Shown: positions 1 to 13,900 of the stretch, piece by piece
Position numbering within the stretch: the first letter of the stretch is position 1
Layout: every line of letters begins with the position of its first letter
Assembly: GCA_037903475.1 (NCBI GenBank)
Contig: JBAJFG010000384.1
Location: forward strand, 3,425,001-3,489,000
Origin: Ancylostoma caninum
Lineage: Eukaryota > Nematoda > Chromadorea > Rhabditida > Ancylostomatidae
Length of the DNA stretch: 64,000 nucleotides
Direction of reading: 5' to 3'
Notes under the pieces: model-generated
The model's database searches: none
Told to the model about the DNA's origin: nothing
Seen by the model: the letters and a program-made list of their open reading frames with translations, nothing else
Program-made: the position numbers and the translations under genes

Positions 1-518
1 TTTAGTGTAATTTGGAGCATTGTCATGTAATTTATTTTCACTACCTCCCAATGAACGAGAAAGACGACATCTAGAATTTTACTACACCTGAGACATTCAG
101 TGAAGTCGCAGAACTGGAGCACAAGTGGCGGGAGTAAAATGGATCTCCTATTTTTTCAAGTGATTTAAAAAAATATAAATTTATATGGGGTTTGGAGCAA
201 GCATACGTGTTTGTAGCAAGCATACGTCTCTGATATCACGAAAACCTTCTGACCCAGTGAATGGAGTCTCGTTCAAATGAGTGGTAACTCGACGGAATCA
301 GTTAGTTCTGAAACTTATTCTTCTACGCGCTCTGAACCAGTCGCAGCTTAGGCGCAGGAGCACTTCTCTGCGAGAACATCCGAGAACGGCCTTCCAGCCC
401 AATTTGAATAAAGAACAGGAAAGTACTTCCCCTTCTAAGTTGCTACGCCGCCTTAACTGTGTTCTTCAAGGACCTCTGCTCTTACTCGATACTTATTCAA
501 AAACTTATTGATTTTTCT

Positions 519-569
<51 letters not shown>

Positions 570-1274
570 TGGTGTTTTGGCGTGGATTTCAAACCGTTCA
601 AAGCTTATATCGTTGACTCGATTTTTTTAGTGAAGGACCAGATCGTTTCGTTTCGAGTGCTCCCTCTCCAAGGATGATAATGTTGCACGGTGCCGCTCTG
701 ACGTGCTTTAGTGAAGCCTTAAAAACTCGAAATATACTTCTTTTCACACCTATAATGGTACAGATACAACATCTAAGTCGTGAAGAAAATCCTAATTTTC
801 CTTCCAACAATTTTTTGGATATGGATTAGGGGATGTTTCAAGCAGGAAACTACCCGGGAAATCCTGGCGATCTTTAACGGTGCTCTTTCGTATCACTTCC
901 ACCAGAAATGGCTGGAACATCCTTTCAGATCCTTGTCAATTCGGAACGATACCTACGCTGGCAGTCGGTTTTTCGTAAGATAGTAACTGTATTCGATGTA
1001 TGGCATCGCATTGAGGGGGGGAGGTCCGGAGAATGTTTGACTTTTGCGTTGACAGAAGGGCACAGAGGATATCACTTCCTTGTAAATATTCAGCCATACT
1101 CGGGACGATCCTTTTCACCAAATGGTATATGAATGAACTTGGAAGGAGTCGAAAATTATTCAATATTTTTTGAAGAAATTTTGAGCATGCTGTCTTAGAT
1201 GTCTGAAGTGGGCAATTGGCATAACACAGGTGACTCCAGCTTCTGGCACTTTGACTTATAGCCTCCTCATTCAG
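1..1274 (+). other. mua-3 intron (3' part)
   Basis: No LDLa-like exon was found here. It holds a (GA)n microsatellite (521-567) and a short direct repeat of AGCAAGCATACGT near 197 and 216. Confidence 0.5.
521..567. repeat. (GA)n microsatellite
   Basis: An uninterrupted GA tract of about 46 bp in an intron. Confidence 0.95.
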
Positions 1275-1943
1275 AATGCACAACGTCTCAGTTGGAGTGC
1301 GGCTGCGGAAGGACTCGCTGCGTGTCGCGAAAGCAGGTCGGCGACGACTTCTGGGACTGTGAGGATGGCAGCGACGAGCTCTTCAACGTGACTCACAGTG
1401 AGAGTTACCATATCCGCTGCGGTATTGTAATGCTTCAAAATGGGCTACACAGGCGACGTTTGTCCCGACGGAAGCCGCAGAAGACATGGTGCGAACTCGG
1501 TGCTCGTTGGCCAGCTGCAGCTCTGCACTAACTCCAGCCTCTGCCACCGAAAACTGGGGGAAATTTGCGTTGTGAGTTACATATCCCCACTTCGTCCTTG
1601 TTACTGCTAGACCATCACGAGTCATTGCAGGTGGTGGGAGGCTCGTGGCGATGTGTCTGCCAACGAGGGAGTGTTCGTCTCCCCGGGGCTTCGAGATGCA
1701 TTCCCACGTCTGAAGTGGAGGCTTACATAAGGGAGCCACTTCCGAACTGTACGAGGGCGAGACAGGAGCTGAGCATGCAGTTCGGTCGCACCTCAGGTAC
1801 CTAGAGGTCACGGTGGTCGTTCACCAGGAGTTTTGATTCTCACTGTTTTAGGTTTCCTTGCCAAGCTGACAAAACCTCTCTCGCAACGGGCGGAAATCCG
1901 CAGGGCGCCGATCACCAGGGGACCGCAGTCAGCACAGATGGCG
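1275..1943 (+). CDS. mua-3: mua-3 exons 1-4 of window: LDLa module, first EGF module, linker
   Basis: Exons are 1275-1397, 1453-1571, 1631-1796 and 1852-1943. The first carries an LDL-receptor class A module with the calcium-site signature DCEDGSDE after a C-x-C start (CGCGRTRC). Exons 2-3 form an EGF-like unit (LCTNSSLCHRKLGEIC then SWRCVC and RCI). Exon 4 is a cysteine-free, basic linker. Acceptors are TTCAG, ACACAG, TTGCAG and TTTTAG; donors are GTGAGA, GTGAGT, GTACCT and GTAAGT. Phases run 1, 1, 0, 1, 0 without a break. Exon 1 enters in phase 1, so at least one coding exon lies upstream, outside the window. Confidence 0.82.
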
Positions 1944-4900
1944 GTAAGTTTTCATGTAACGTTTGTACTCATGCTGTGTATGTATGTCCATGTCTAACAT
2001 AACTCATATATTCAACTATAAGTTTCCTTTACCTTACTGATGAGTGCAGGGGGAAACTTATAGCACTATTTAGTTTTCGTATAAGGGTAGTGCACGAAAC
2101 GAAAACTAAAATCTAGAACTATAATTAAAATCCAATAAAATAAAACTATAATTGCATCAGATCGTGGTCCCCGAAGAAATGTATTCACTTGTTTCCAGCT
2201 ATAGACGGGTGGAGTTAAACTCACAAGCCAAGAACTAACGAGCGTTGAATGTCCTTAGTTCAAATTGAACCGCTCTTCTTCAAATAAGCATAGTTTCGAA
2301 AAGATGGTTTGATACACAACTTACCACTACTCGCTTTTCTCACACTGCGTCCTTCCCGGTGCGTTCAAAAGCCAAATCACTGACTTCTGAGCCAATTCAT
2401 CACGTGCGCCAAAGCACTGTGTGGATTCGTTGAGAGTAGAGGGCAAGGAAAGTCTTTTTCTAGTAGTATAGCAGCAGTTGAAGGTGTATCTTCTGAATCA
2501 CGCATCTTTTTTAATCTCACTGAGCATCATTGCGATGTTTAAACTCGCCAGCCATCACTTACTCGCAACCTGGGTGTCGCTAATCAGAAGACCTCATCCA
2601 GCATGCCTATAACTTGAGCCATGGATCGTTTGCAATAAGTCTCTGGATAGCTTCACTCCCTCTAAAATGTGGGCTGAAGAGCTTCAACGAGGACGTTGGT
2701 TCTCCATGTCCAAGAACCACCGTTCTGAAACAAATAAGACATTGCTCTACAACTCTCTCTGTAGAAAAAACTCCAAAACAAAAAGGTTCTTCTCTGCCTT
2801 TCTCCTCACTAATGTTCACAGATATTCCATGTCGAGGATACTTGACATTATAAACATCACCTAAATGTCCAGAAAATTGCACCAAAATTAGAGAGCCAGT
2901 TGTTACCGCGACACTTCCTCTCTTGAAGAAAACAGTAGTGTTGCCAAGAGTAAAATGCCATACGGCTGTGGATAATGATAAGATAAGCACTTCAAGCCCA
3001 TCTTAACGACAATCACATTATAACACTGAGAATTGTGATCGTAAATGCACTCTCTGCTGTAGTCACATGTTCTTGTTTTCATGTTCAAAGCTTTTCAAAT
3101 ACTGATCTGCGTTGGAAACTCGTAGAAATAGCCGAAAATCAGCTCGAACTTTCAACGTAGATATTTTCTCCCGCAATGTACTGATTCAGCTTACAGTTCC
3201 GAGAATACGAGATTTTTTTGTAATACGAGATCGTGTTGGAAAGTTTCCGGAGTGACAATTAAAACTAAGCGAATCGGTTTCAGTTATCGTCTCAGCTATT
3301 TACGCAATCCTGTCGGAGCTCAAAACACTCGGTCCTACAATCTCTTTTCTGTGTTTTATTCGTTTCCTGAGGATTTCTTCAATGTCCTTAAAAAACCGTT
3401 CTTGGCCAAAAATAATTTGTCACTCGATCTGAATTTCTCTCTATGCAGGAAGAGTTTGAGCTCTGATAAAAGGTAAAGGAGCTAGAATACCTTTGCAGAT
3501 AAATCAGTGATTAGCAGGAATTTTCTGGTTTTATTTCTACAATTTTTCTGCCTATTGATGGCATGCGAGTGTGTTGTCATACCAATGCGGAGATGCAACA
3601 CTTTTTTTCTTCGCCTTACCTGGAAATTTTTTTATGACTTGGCTGCTTTCGTGTTTCGAAAAAGGTTCATTATTATAGGCGAATTGCGGTTTCCTGAAAA
3701 TCAACAAAACCCCTCTGGCACGAGCGAAGACAGATGCCAACCTTATTCCAACACAACGGATGATTCCTGTCTTTTTCGGCGTCTATTATAGGATCCAGAC
3801 CACTGTTTTGATTATATTTCTGCAAATATAATATGATGTAGAGCTGAATTTGAGCTTCATTCTCTCCCGAAGCTTTATGCTCCAAATCCTTGAGCGGAAC
3901 TTCGCCTTCCTTGAGCGGCCCACATCTTTCAAGAAGATTTTTTGAACAATTCATCTTATAGGTAAGAATTATTTGTTCAGAAAGGATGCTCAAAGACTCC
4001 TCAATTCTCCTAACCTTCATACCCCAGCGCTCAAATTCATATAAAGGAGTTTATCCACAGCTTCCCATTGCTACTCTTCCTTGAAGTCGTGCACATGTTT
4101 CACAAGAACTTTCCAAAGTCAGCATCTAGAAGCCATTTGGTATGCTCGCGATTTTCCTCTTCAAAAAAAGAAGATTGAAAGACAGCTCAAATTTTGCATT
4201 CATCTCCAGCTGAGCATAGTCAATGTTGAATGACTTTGACGAAAACAGATTCTTTGTCAGATCAAACTGAAAATTTTCGTCAATCCATATGGAAGATTTA
4301 TCAACACAGCAGCACAGAAACAGATGGAAAGCAGCGAATTCTTGGTGGTCATTCCGGAAACTTTTCAACCCACCCCCCCCCCCTTCACACACCGTAAAGA
4401 ATACATACATACATAGTCTCTGATAACGTTGCTAAATGTAATAAAGCATCGCTCCTTTTGAATTATGATTCAGGGAATTCTACAGCCATCTCTAAAACCA
4501 TAGTTTAGTTCTCAGGTCATATGAGCTCACTAAATGCCGTCATGTTCTCTAGTGTAAAAGTTTCTCGATATCAATTTTTTTTTTTCAAAAATTGGTCACG
4601 ATGAGCACAGAATAGTCATGGCTTTGTTCTCCTTACGCCTTACTTTCCGTTTTCATGGAAAACAGTGGATGCTTCTGAAAAGAGCTCCCTTCGCGCTCTA
4701 ATTATCAAAACAGTAAACCTCTCCTCGAAGACTTCGTGTACTTTGCACGTATTGAAAACCGTTAAAAAATCATCACAACCCCCTTTTTTTCCAAATTGTC
4801 TTCCACTGCCAGGTGCTTCACAGCGAAATTCTCTCATAAAAATCCGTCTCCGCTTGAAAATACTCCAAGCTTTTGCTTATTCAGAAACGAACATAGCACG

Positions 4901-7900
4901 ATTAAGCATGGGTTTTCGGCGAAAAATAATTGTGCAAACGTTATACAACGGTTTATGACTTTCCTACCCCTAAAGTATTCTGCTCCTCTTCGAAGTGGTA
5001 GAATGGCTTCCATTCCAGTCCATTCTAGTTATTATAAAAGAGATCAAGATCAAAGAGTTCTGTAAGCAGGCGGTGTGGCTGAGCAACTATTGAACTTTAC
5101 GTATCCATAGAGCTCTTGTAAAAGATCACCTTCTCAGAAATTACAAAGTGCATGATAGTGAAAACATGCTTTGAATATTGTACGTATGTGTACTGTGACC
5201 TGTCGTTGATATATTTTCCTGTCCAAGTTTTACTACTTATTAAGCTTAGGGGAGTTAGTTGCAGTAATCTTTTTGCTATTTTTTTTTCATAGAAGAAGTA
5301 CCTATCTGGCGACGTAGTAGTACTATACATAGTATGTATCGGATATATCCTTTTATTAGGCTGGTCCGAAAGTTTTGCACCAAAATATCTTTTAGGATCT
5401 AGAATTATATAGACTTTGAATCAAAATGCCACTAGATGTGAACTGTAGGATACACCTGGCTGCAGCCGTACAATAATCGCCAGGCATCTCCAGGCACTGG
5501 GTTACAGAAAACTGATGACGGCTTGGGTCCCGCACTAACTGGGTGTCTTGCAAGACTGAGTTTGTGCCAGTCTTTGCTGCTGCGTCCACACACGAGGAAC
5601 TTTCTCCGTCAATTCATTACTGCAGATGAGAGTTGGGCGCTGTAAGTTAATCATGCACGAGACAAAAATTAACTCCCACTTGGCAAACTATCTCTAAAAC
5701 AGCCGAAACGAGAAGTGCCCGAATAATGTTTTTCTGTGTTGTTGGTGGAATTCCGAGGGAACGCTGTATCGAGAACAGCTGACACCTGGGCCACCGTGAC
5801 TCTCTAAGTCTACTCTTCTCAACTACAGAAAAAGGTAGACGCAAGTCGCCTGAATGGGGGAAAAACTGACCATGATGCTCCACTTCATGACAACGCCCGA
5901 CCTCGTGGCAAAGCTTACCCGTCAAAAAATTGCCGAATTAGGTTGGGAAGTTCTACCATACCCTGCTTATTCTCCTGGTTTATTCCCGTCTGAACACCAT
6001 TTGTTCGGAGTCCTGAGGCTGCATCTACGAGGAAAGAAATCGATGATTGGACGAAACCGAAAAGTGAGATTTCAAGCTTCTTAGACTTGCAGCTGCCAGA
6101 GTTCTTAACTTCTGGAGCTGACGCTATAGTGAAGCGCAGGCCATACCTCGTGGATTATGAAGGTGATTATTTTGTTGGTTGATATCTACTGACAATGAAC
6201 TTAACATTCTTTGGAAAAAGTATGGAATTAGGTTCAGAACTTCCCGACCAAGCTAACATATGGATAGAGGCCTGCCATAGGCAGAATACATTTGGTAGCA
6301 CTTCCAGATGGTCCAGTCATTAAACAAATTTAATACTTGATTCTACTAGTCTCTTGCTGCAGTTCTAGCAAGTCAATACATTTTGCGACAAAATAAAGGA
6401 TATTTTTCCGGCTCACACGAAAACACGAACATAATGTCTTCTTCAATGGTTCGACTTTTACCTGAAACTAATTTGATTTCCATTGCAACTATCAATATGA
6501 TATAGTAGACGGTAGTTTGCTCAGTAATTCCTGGAATTAGCTAACCCATGCCCATTCTGGCTGAAGCTAGAAGAACGAAAAGGACAGAAAGCATATGCAT
6601 GCCCTGATGAAATATGTGAGTTCTTCCACCACGTCGGGAACCTTTTTCTGACAGTCTTTCCAGGAATTCCAGGAAGACCTACTTGCTGAAAAGGACTGCT
6701 TCTCTAAATTAGCCTACTCACAAGTTTTCAATTACTGAGATTCTCAGTATCTTTCGCGTCACCTAAAACCTAAAAATCGTCGACCTAAAAAATTGGTTGT
6801 CGACAAGCCTTCATGTGGAATTTCACAGAGTCGAAAGAAGAACAGAATCTTTCCAACTAAGAAAACTATCATTTCCAATCCGGTGCAAGTAAATAGCACC
6901 GCGATAGATTAACCATCATATTTCCAGGCTTACAAAAGAATATTTCACTCACGTCCGTTTGTCTCAATGGGATTTCCCCCCTTCAAGACTTGAAATAACT
7001 ATGTACGTAATTCTGCTCATTTTGTCATCTCTTTTTCATGACTCCCTGACGCAAGAAGTTCCTGACATCAGATGGAAGAACTCGCATAAAGTTATGTACG
7101 TATGTTATGATCTGCTTAATTCCTTCACAATTTTATTTCTGGGATTGACAACGGCAAGTCACTCAGATTCCGATTCGAATCCGCACCTTTCGGACGAGAT
7201 CCTCGCATTTTTCCGTTAATTCTCAGGGAGATTTTTTCAGGAACATATGAGAACTCTGCTCAACTTTTTGATCCCGAGTTACTCCTTATTAAGAAATGGT
7301 AGATTCTCAGCTGGTCAAGACATTTGCGATCCCCTTGCAATGCTCTCCTTCCCTTTATTCATTTTATTTGGATACATTCGAAGATTCTTCTTTAAAAAAA
7401 GAACTAGAACAGGAATAATGGAGGAAAATCAAAATACCACCGTATTTCTTGCCCTACAGAAAATATGTGCGCTCATCTATCACAGCGGCTTCTTTTCAAA
7501 GACCCTCAAGCCCCTATCAAATCCCAAAGGGGATTTTCACATTAGGATTTATCTATTGCGCCGACTGTGCTGTGGTTGATTTATGAAACTGCACGACAGC
7601 TTCGTGCAATAGTTTCTTTAAAAAAAGAATGCTGCCAAAATCCTTCCACGTTGTACGGTTTTGCTTCCAGACACGCCACCCCAACGTGACGACAGTCCCG
7701 TCAGCGTCTGTTTCAGGCATCAGTCGACAAAAGCCCACTCCTTCCTCGAAAGGTAAGCCGTATGCCCCAGCCGGAGTGCAGCCTCCTTTATCTCATCAGA
7801 ATCAGCAGAAAATGAAGCTAGCGGCTGTATATTTAGGAAAAAGCGACGATCCTTGTGGGAGAAACGAATCCGGATCGTGTGGGTGTGCCCCGACCAGCAC

Positions 7901-10900
7901 TCCCATCAACGGCGCATGCGTTCGTGAGTATTCCAGCACTGTGTTTCTTTCGCTGCTCGGCTTTTTAGGGGCGAAAGCGATCGGATCGTTACCAGCCAGG
8001 CGAATAATGTGCTTCAGCGCTGCTGAACGAGTGCGCGAACGCGACGCTGAACGACTGCGACCCGGCGGCCATATGCATGGACAGCCCGTTGTCGTACGAG
8101 TGTCTGTGTCGCGAAGGCTACCTCGACGTGTCCGCTAATCCCATGAAGAAGCCCGGACGCAAGTGCATGAAATGTCAGTTAAATTCTATGCACTAAAGAC
8201 TGAACAGAAAAAATCTGATTATAATCTGTGGCGGTGTTCAAGGACGTTCCTAGAAACATTCTAAGTTTCTCGCACATCCAGGGTGGATTAATTTTCCTGG
8301 TAAAATCTGACATAACTTGCTACTATCTCTACCATTATTTGTTACTGCTGACTAAGACGAGCCGTGCGGACAAAACTAAATTAAGTAAAAATAATGCAGT
8401 TGAGCAGTCAAAAAAAGTAGCCACAGTACAAACGAACTTTTTTGTTGATGAGAAAAAGTACAAATTTTCGAGGATTTCCAAGGCTTTCAGGGATTACGAA
8501 GATATTCTCAAAATTAGATGTTCAGAAAATTAACGACGATGATTAGGGTTCACGATAATGTCGAAGTGGTATACCATTTTCACTAGGGCAATTTGTCCAC
8601 TTTGCACAAGAGGGAGGATCACCATCTCCCTGGAAAGTTATCTGATCTTGCACTATACCTGATTGGTCCAGTTTTCTTGAAATGAACTGATTGCAAGACA
8701 ACAACGTTCCCGCTATAAAAGCCATCTATACTTTTTTCTGGAAGCCCTCCTGATGAGAAAATCTGTAAACCCATCACTGCATGCTATTCGACAGCTCTTA
8801 AAAACCGAGTTATTCAGAAATTAGACCATCCGAGTAGCACAAAACTCGACTTTTTGGAATGTCGATTAAAAAAGGAATATATGATCGAGTCACAAAGTAT
8901 TTGACGTGATAACTCTTGTGTCCGTGTGAATGATAATCCTGGCTGTGGTGGACCGGCTTTAAATACCTATACTTCAAAGCTTTTGGATTTTTGTTGGTCC
9001 CTCCACCCAGATCAGCAAAATTCCTTCCTAACAATATGGAACTCCCAACCCATAAATCACCACCACCGCATCCATTTAATAAAGTTCCTGAAAGTTCAAG
9101 TCCAGGATTCTTAGCGGGCCTCCTCGCCGCTTACGTAAACCATCCGAATATTCCGCCGCAAGAGGTAGTACACTCCTTGTCAAAAAGATGGAAGAGTTGC
9201 ACGTGCGGTTTCATAGCGTTGCTCGCGGCGGGACCTACTCGACCCTCTTACATGGAGCATGCTCTCTGCGCATCCATCGCTCTGGTCCCACCGCGTTTCT
9301 TTGGTGACGGAATCTGTCTTTTCGAAAAGGACTGTATGTATGAACCTCAAAAACACCTAGATCATCGTCATTCGTTTTATTTATCCAATGACGCCTTGAA
9401 AAGTCCTAGCCCCAAATCGCTGCTTTTTTCGCTTTGGAGTTTTCGATTCTCATCCTTCAAGGTTTATCCAAAAAGAGATGATTTGACACTAAATGACACA
9501 GCTTCACACAAAAAGCGTGAACCCATCTTTGTTACACACATAGGATTGAGACCAGGACTAGGATTCATGAACGCATAACGAATGGGAGCAAGGCTAGCAA
9601 ACCAACTTTTGTGTCCTGTATGTCCTAGCATTACGTAGTCCATGCGAAAACCTACCACGCTAGCCATAGCCATAGTTGGTTTGCTACGTTACGGTTTCAT
9701 GAATCCCAGCCCAGAACACCCTAGCCTGAGCGATGCAACAACTCATTTTTGGATTCGATTGTTCCATTTTTTGTGTCCTCAATCCCCTTGTTTGATAAGA
9801 ATTGCTTGGTTGAAAATCACACAGAGGTCGAGTTGAAAAAAAATGCTCTCGCACCCACTCGAAGGTTAAGAGGCGGACACCCTCTACTCAAACTCAGGCA
9901 TTCCAGCTCTTTTTCGGTGACTATGTGTCTCAGCAAGTTTTCGGAATGGTTGTTGAATTGATTAAGTTTGTCTCACTGCTGGATTATACTCACTGTGTCA
10001 GAGAATGGTTTCCTGGCTGTACAGAATCAGGATTTACAAATATAATGAAAAAGGACTTGCAAACTCACGAGTAGCAACCAATATACAAATTTACAAATGA
10101 TTCACAAAAGTTCATGCACATCCACGAACATTCGGGAGCGGGAGGGGAGAGAATACATATTTCTAGTTACATAGTTGACCGGGTAAACTAGCTACTCATG
10201 CTCAGAACCCGCAGGACATGTTCTCTGATCGCATCTGAAACTTGCTCGACTCAAAGGTTGTTGACAACCTGATTTCACCATTTCTTGTCGACAAGTTGTT
10301 GGCTCAAAGCTTGTTGAAATGTTGCAAACGCAACGACTCACTTCTTGGCAAATTGTGGCCAAGCTTTGGGACGACAACTTGTTGACAAGGAAAAACGAAA
10401 CCAAGTTGTCAAAAAGCTTCAGGTCGAGCAAGCTTAAAATGCGGTCATACAACTTGTTCTGGGTGATCCTGAGCAAGAAATCAGTAAGGGTAAAACCGCA
10501 GCGCAATGATTAAATGCTCGCACAAGTCCGATTTTACCGAAGTGGCGATTAATCGATTAAAACAGAGAAATATAAGTTTTAAAAAAATTGAAAAAAATTA
10601 AGGTGAAGTGGAAAAATTAGTACATAGTTGGGAAGAAGGTTCCAATTGCTTGGTAAGCCCGAACCCCGAATCTTCCCATCCCCCTACTCCCACATTGTGT
10701 GCCATTTTGCCCAAAAAAAACTTGTCTCGGGGCGATGAAGCTAGAACCTCCCTTGAAACGTTCACCGATACGGACACTGATATTGACTTGTCCTTGAAGG
10801 CCATGCGAAGATCAAGACACTGTTAATATAATTAACATAATACATTCCTTTAAAGATTCCTTATAGCCTTTTGGAACAAAATAATTAATACTAATAATAA

Positions 10901-13900
10901 TTTCATTAGGGAGGCGACATGGATCCACGTCTATCATGATCTATACTAATGCTTTTTTAGACTCTAGCATCGGAGGTTTACCTATGAGAATCGATCACTG
11001 TTCGAATAGGACTTCTTGATAGATTATCAAACTATAATTGACTTACCCTGTGAGTGAAAGGTAATAAAACCAAGAGGAATTCGAACCTACAGGACGTCGT
11101 TTCACTAAAGAAGACGGGGCAGCCATATGTATATTTGGAGGAGTTCACCGCTCTTTTAAGACAGCCTTAGTTCTTGTGTCATAGCTTGCCTTAATGGGTT
11201 TAGACGAAGGTTAGGAAAGCTGTCAAAACTGGGATTACTCATTTCATCTGAGATATTTTGACCAACAAAACTGTCCGCAGGTTCGTAGACCATTCCTGAC
11301 GCCGATCTCTCTTTGATCTTCGAGAAATCCATTGATCAAGTCAAGCTCGCAGGTTTCCCTGATACACTCCAACGTTTGAGGTGGCTCTAATATCGAATGA
11401 CTAATTTTTATCGTCTTTTCCCCAGTTACACTCAAATGATTTGTTCTTCTAGAAGTTTCTGGGAAGTTTCTGTCTGCTGTAGAGATGCTGATGCCTAATG
11501 CTGGCTCGTCCAACACTGCCAAAATTGTTATCTGCGGTTTTTTCTGCTGAAAAAAATTGGCGGAAACATCATCTCAGTTGATTAAAACCTAAATAAAACT
11601 ATGTGTGTGCTGACATTAGTTTTCAATTGCAGTTCAGTTGCAAGTTTGAACTCACAGTTTTTTTTTGCAGAATAAGGTAAACACTGAATGTAACGAATCC
11701 AAAATTTGGCCATGGCACACATTCCAGAATCGAGCATCTGGCTTGAAAAAATGAAATTTTCTGCTGTTCTTCATTACTTTAAGTATTCCTCTTAGTGAAG
11801 ATTGGAGGTTCAATTAAAGGTTCAAAGCCCCCAGTCAAGCTTTTCGTGCTCTGATTTGTAGAGTGATTTTCTGCAGTCCCTCTCATACCATTTCTCCAGA
11901 CATTCATAAAGCTAGGAGATTCTGCTGTTTCAGTGGTGAACGAGTGTTCCGATGCCCGCTCCAATGACTGCTCACCACATGCGAAGTGCATCGACAAGAC
12001 CGTCGGCTACACGTGTCGATGTGTGCCCGGATACGCAGACATCTCTCCAGGAGGCCTGCGCAAGCCCGGAAGAAAATGCGTGCCACGTGAGTCATTGCAA
12101 AGCTCCGTGAGAGATAGTGTGTTTCCAGGGCTGGAGATTTTCTTATATAATTCGGGGTTTCCATCTTAGTTCCCGGAAATTCCCATCCAGTGAGAAAGTT
12201 TTGGGAACGCGGCTTAGAAATTAACGGTATTCGACAAAAAATTTCCTGAATTCACCCAAAAACTGGCACAGCTTTGTGGAAAGTACGGTTTGCACAAGGC
12301 TCTTACAGCTCCACCTCGGAAGGTGACGAGGTTAGACCATCGGAGAACTTTAGCCGTGCGGAGAAATATTTCTTCAGGACACCTCTCACAAGACTAGCGC
12401 ACCCTTGTACATTTCTTGTGTTCCCCTAATCTCATGTGGGCAGCTATGTAATTCATTTCGTCCGGACACTTTACTTTGGGATATCGCTCCTATTTATAGC
12501 CGTTGACCTGATTCAGCTAACGGTGACGAAGACGGTTTGCTGCACCTGGAGACTTCTGTTCCAATTTTAGAAGCTGAATGCGAATCGGAGCTTGCAAGTA
12601 TTCAGGATAACCACGTATTAATCTTGGTCTTCAAGGTGCAAATGAAAACAAATGGGCACGTCTCAATATTTCTCAAGAGAATCTCCTGAAGAAAAGCTTC
12701 CTCAAGTCTATATCCTTCAGTGCACGCCTATTCAGACAATTGGGTTAGCGTAATTGTTTAATTGGGTTAGCACAATCCTCTCAGATTCATTTGTTCTCCA
12801 CCTAATTCACTCTTTTCTTCCTCTTCTTCTTTGTTTTTCGTTATAGTCCAGTCCTCATTTTTTTTATTTAATCATTTTACGCGATTTTGCTGCGTAGTTC
12901 TTTGGCTCCGCCTCCGTCGAGAAACGCTTTTGCTATCGTTACTGACCGGAACGAGTATGTGGCTAACATTGCCCCCCAGCTTGAAAAAGAAACGAGGAAA
13001 TTGATGCTCGACACTGCTACTTTGCATAGACTTCGGCAGTGACTTACCTCAATCAGGTGTGCTGCATAAAATTTCACATTTCGTTACTGTTTCCGTTAAA
13101 TTACTAGAGAAATGCCCTTAAATCTCTAGTTCGTTAATTCTGAACCTTATAGATTTCATCCTCTCATAGCCTCTTGAGAAGTGAGTTTCTCGTTCCAAGA
13201 AAAATTTGGAAATTCCGCTAACGTTCCTTACTTCATTATTAGCAGCGTATTCTATTGGGTTGGTCAGAAAGTATTGCGACACTACTGATTTTTTCTCTTA
13301 CTCATTTACGGCACCGGTCTACAGTATTATCATCGTTGTCACCATTATCATCAACGACATCTATCGGGAAGTTTTTCGATTCCTCTCTTCGCAAGTTAGG
13401 GAGACTGAGAGTCGAAAAAGCCGGACACCTTCATTTGAAACTGGTGCAGGTCGTCTAGGTTCTTAGTGGATATAGTGCACTTCTTACACCAGTTCTAGAA
13501 TTTTGTCCTTCGCCATCCTCGTTGGACACAAACTCTGTTCCGGACGTTTTTGGTAGACTGAGTCAGCCCTTCTGCTGCTGGTCAGCGTAGACCTAGATGG
13601 TAACTGTTGTACCAGAACTCATGAGATCGTAGAATGACATTCACTGAGAATCGCACTAACAACAGAGCAACACCTTCCTTTCGCGTCCACCTCCTTTCAG
13701 CTTTTTGGCGAGCGCTTTAGTGGGCTGGGGCCAACGTGTAAATTTGATGTAGAGGAATCAGCTTTCATCTGCAGTTGCGAGTCCTGCCCTTGAGAAAGTC
13801 TTTTCTATGCGGATGGAGAACGAGTGATTCAGAGACGCTTTTCGAGTTGCGCAATGAGGTATCCATGTCGACAACAATTTGCAGAAGTCGAGCTCGTGAA

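Larger units (their letters stand above)
8174..11933 (+). other. mua-3 intron, 3.8 kb
   Basis: Contains two fold-back elements (9540-9735 and 10180-10505). A plus-strand ORF of 195 codons at 8991-9578 runs into the first one and shows no domain, so I do not treat it as a gene. Confidence 0.55.

Noticed and set aside
2607..2990. 127-codon minus-strand ORF in the largest intron
   Set aside because: No recognisable motif, duplicate or splice signal that would support a nested gene.
5068..5095. tRNA-like A box (GTGTGGCTGAGC)
   Set aside because: No B box or stem partner at tRNA distance.
8991..9578. 195-codon plus-strand ORF in an intron
   Set aside because: No domain, runs into a fold-back repeat, and has no splice or promoter context.
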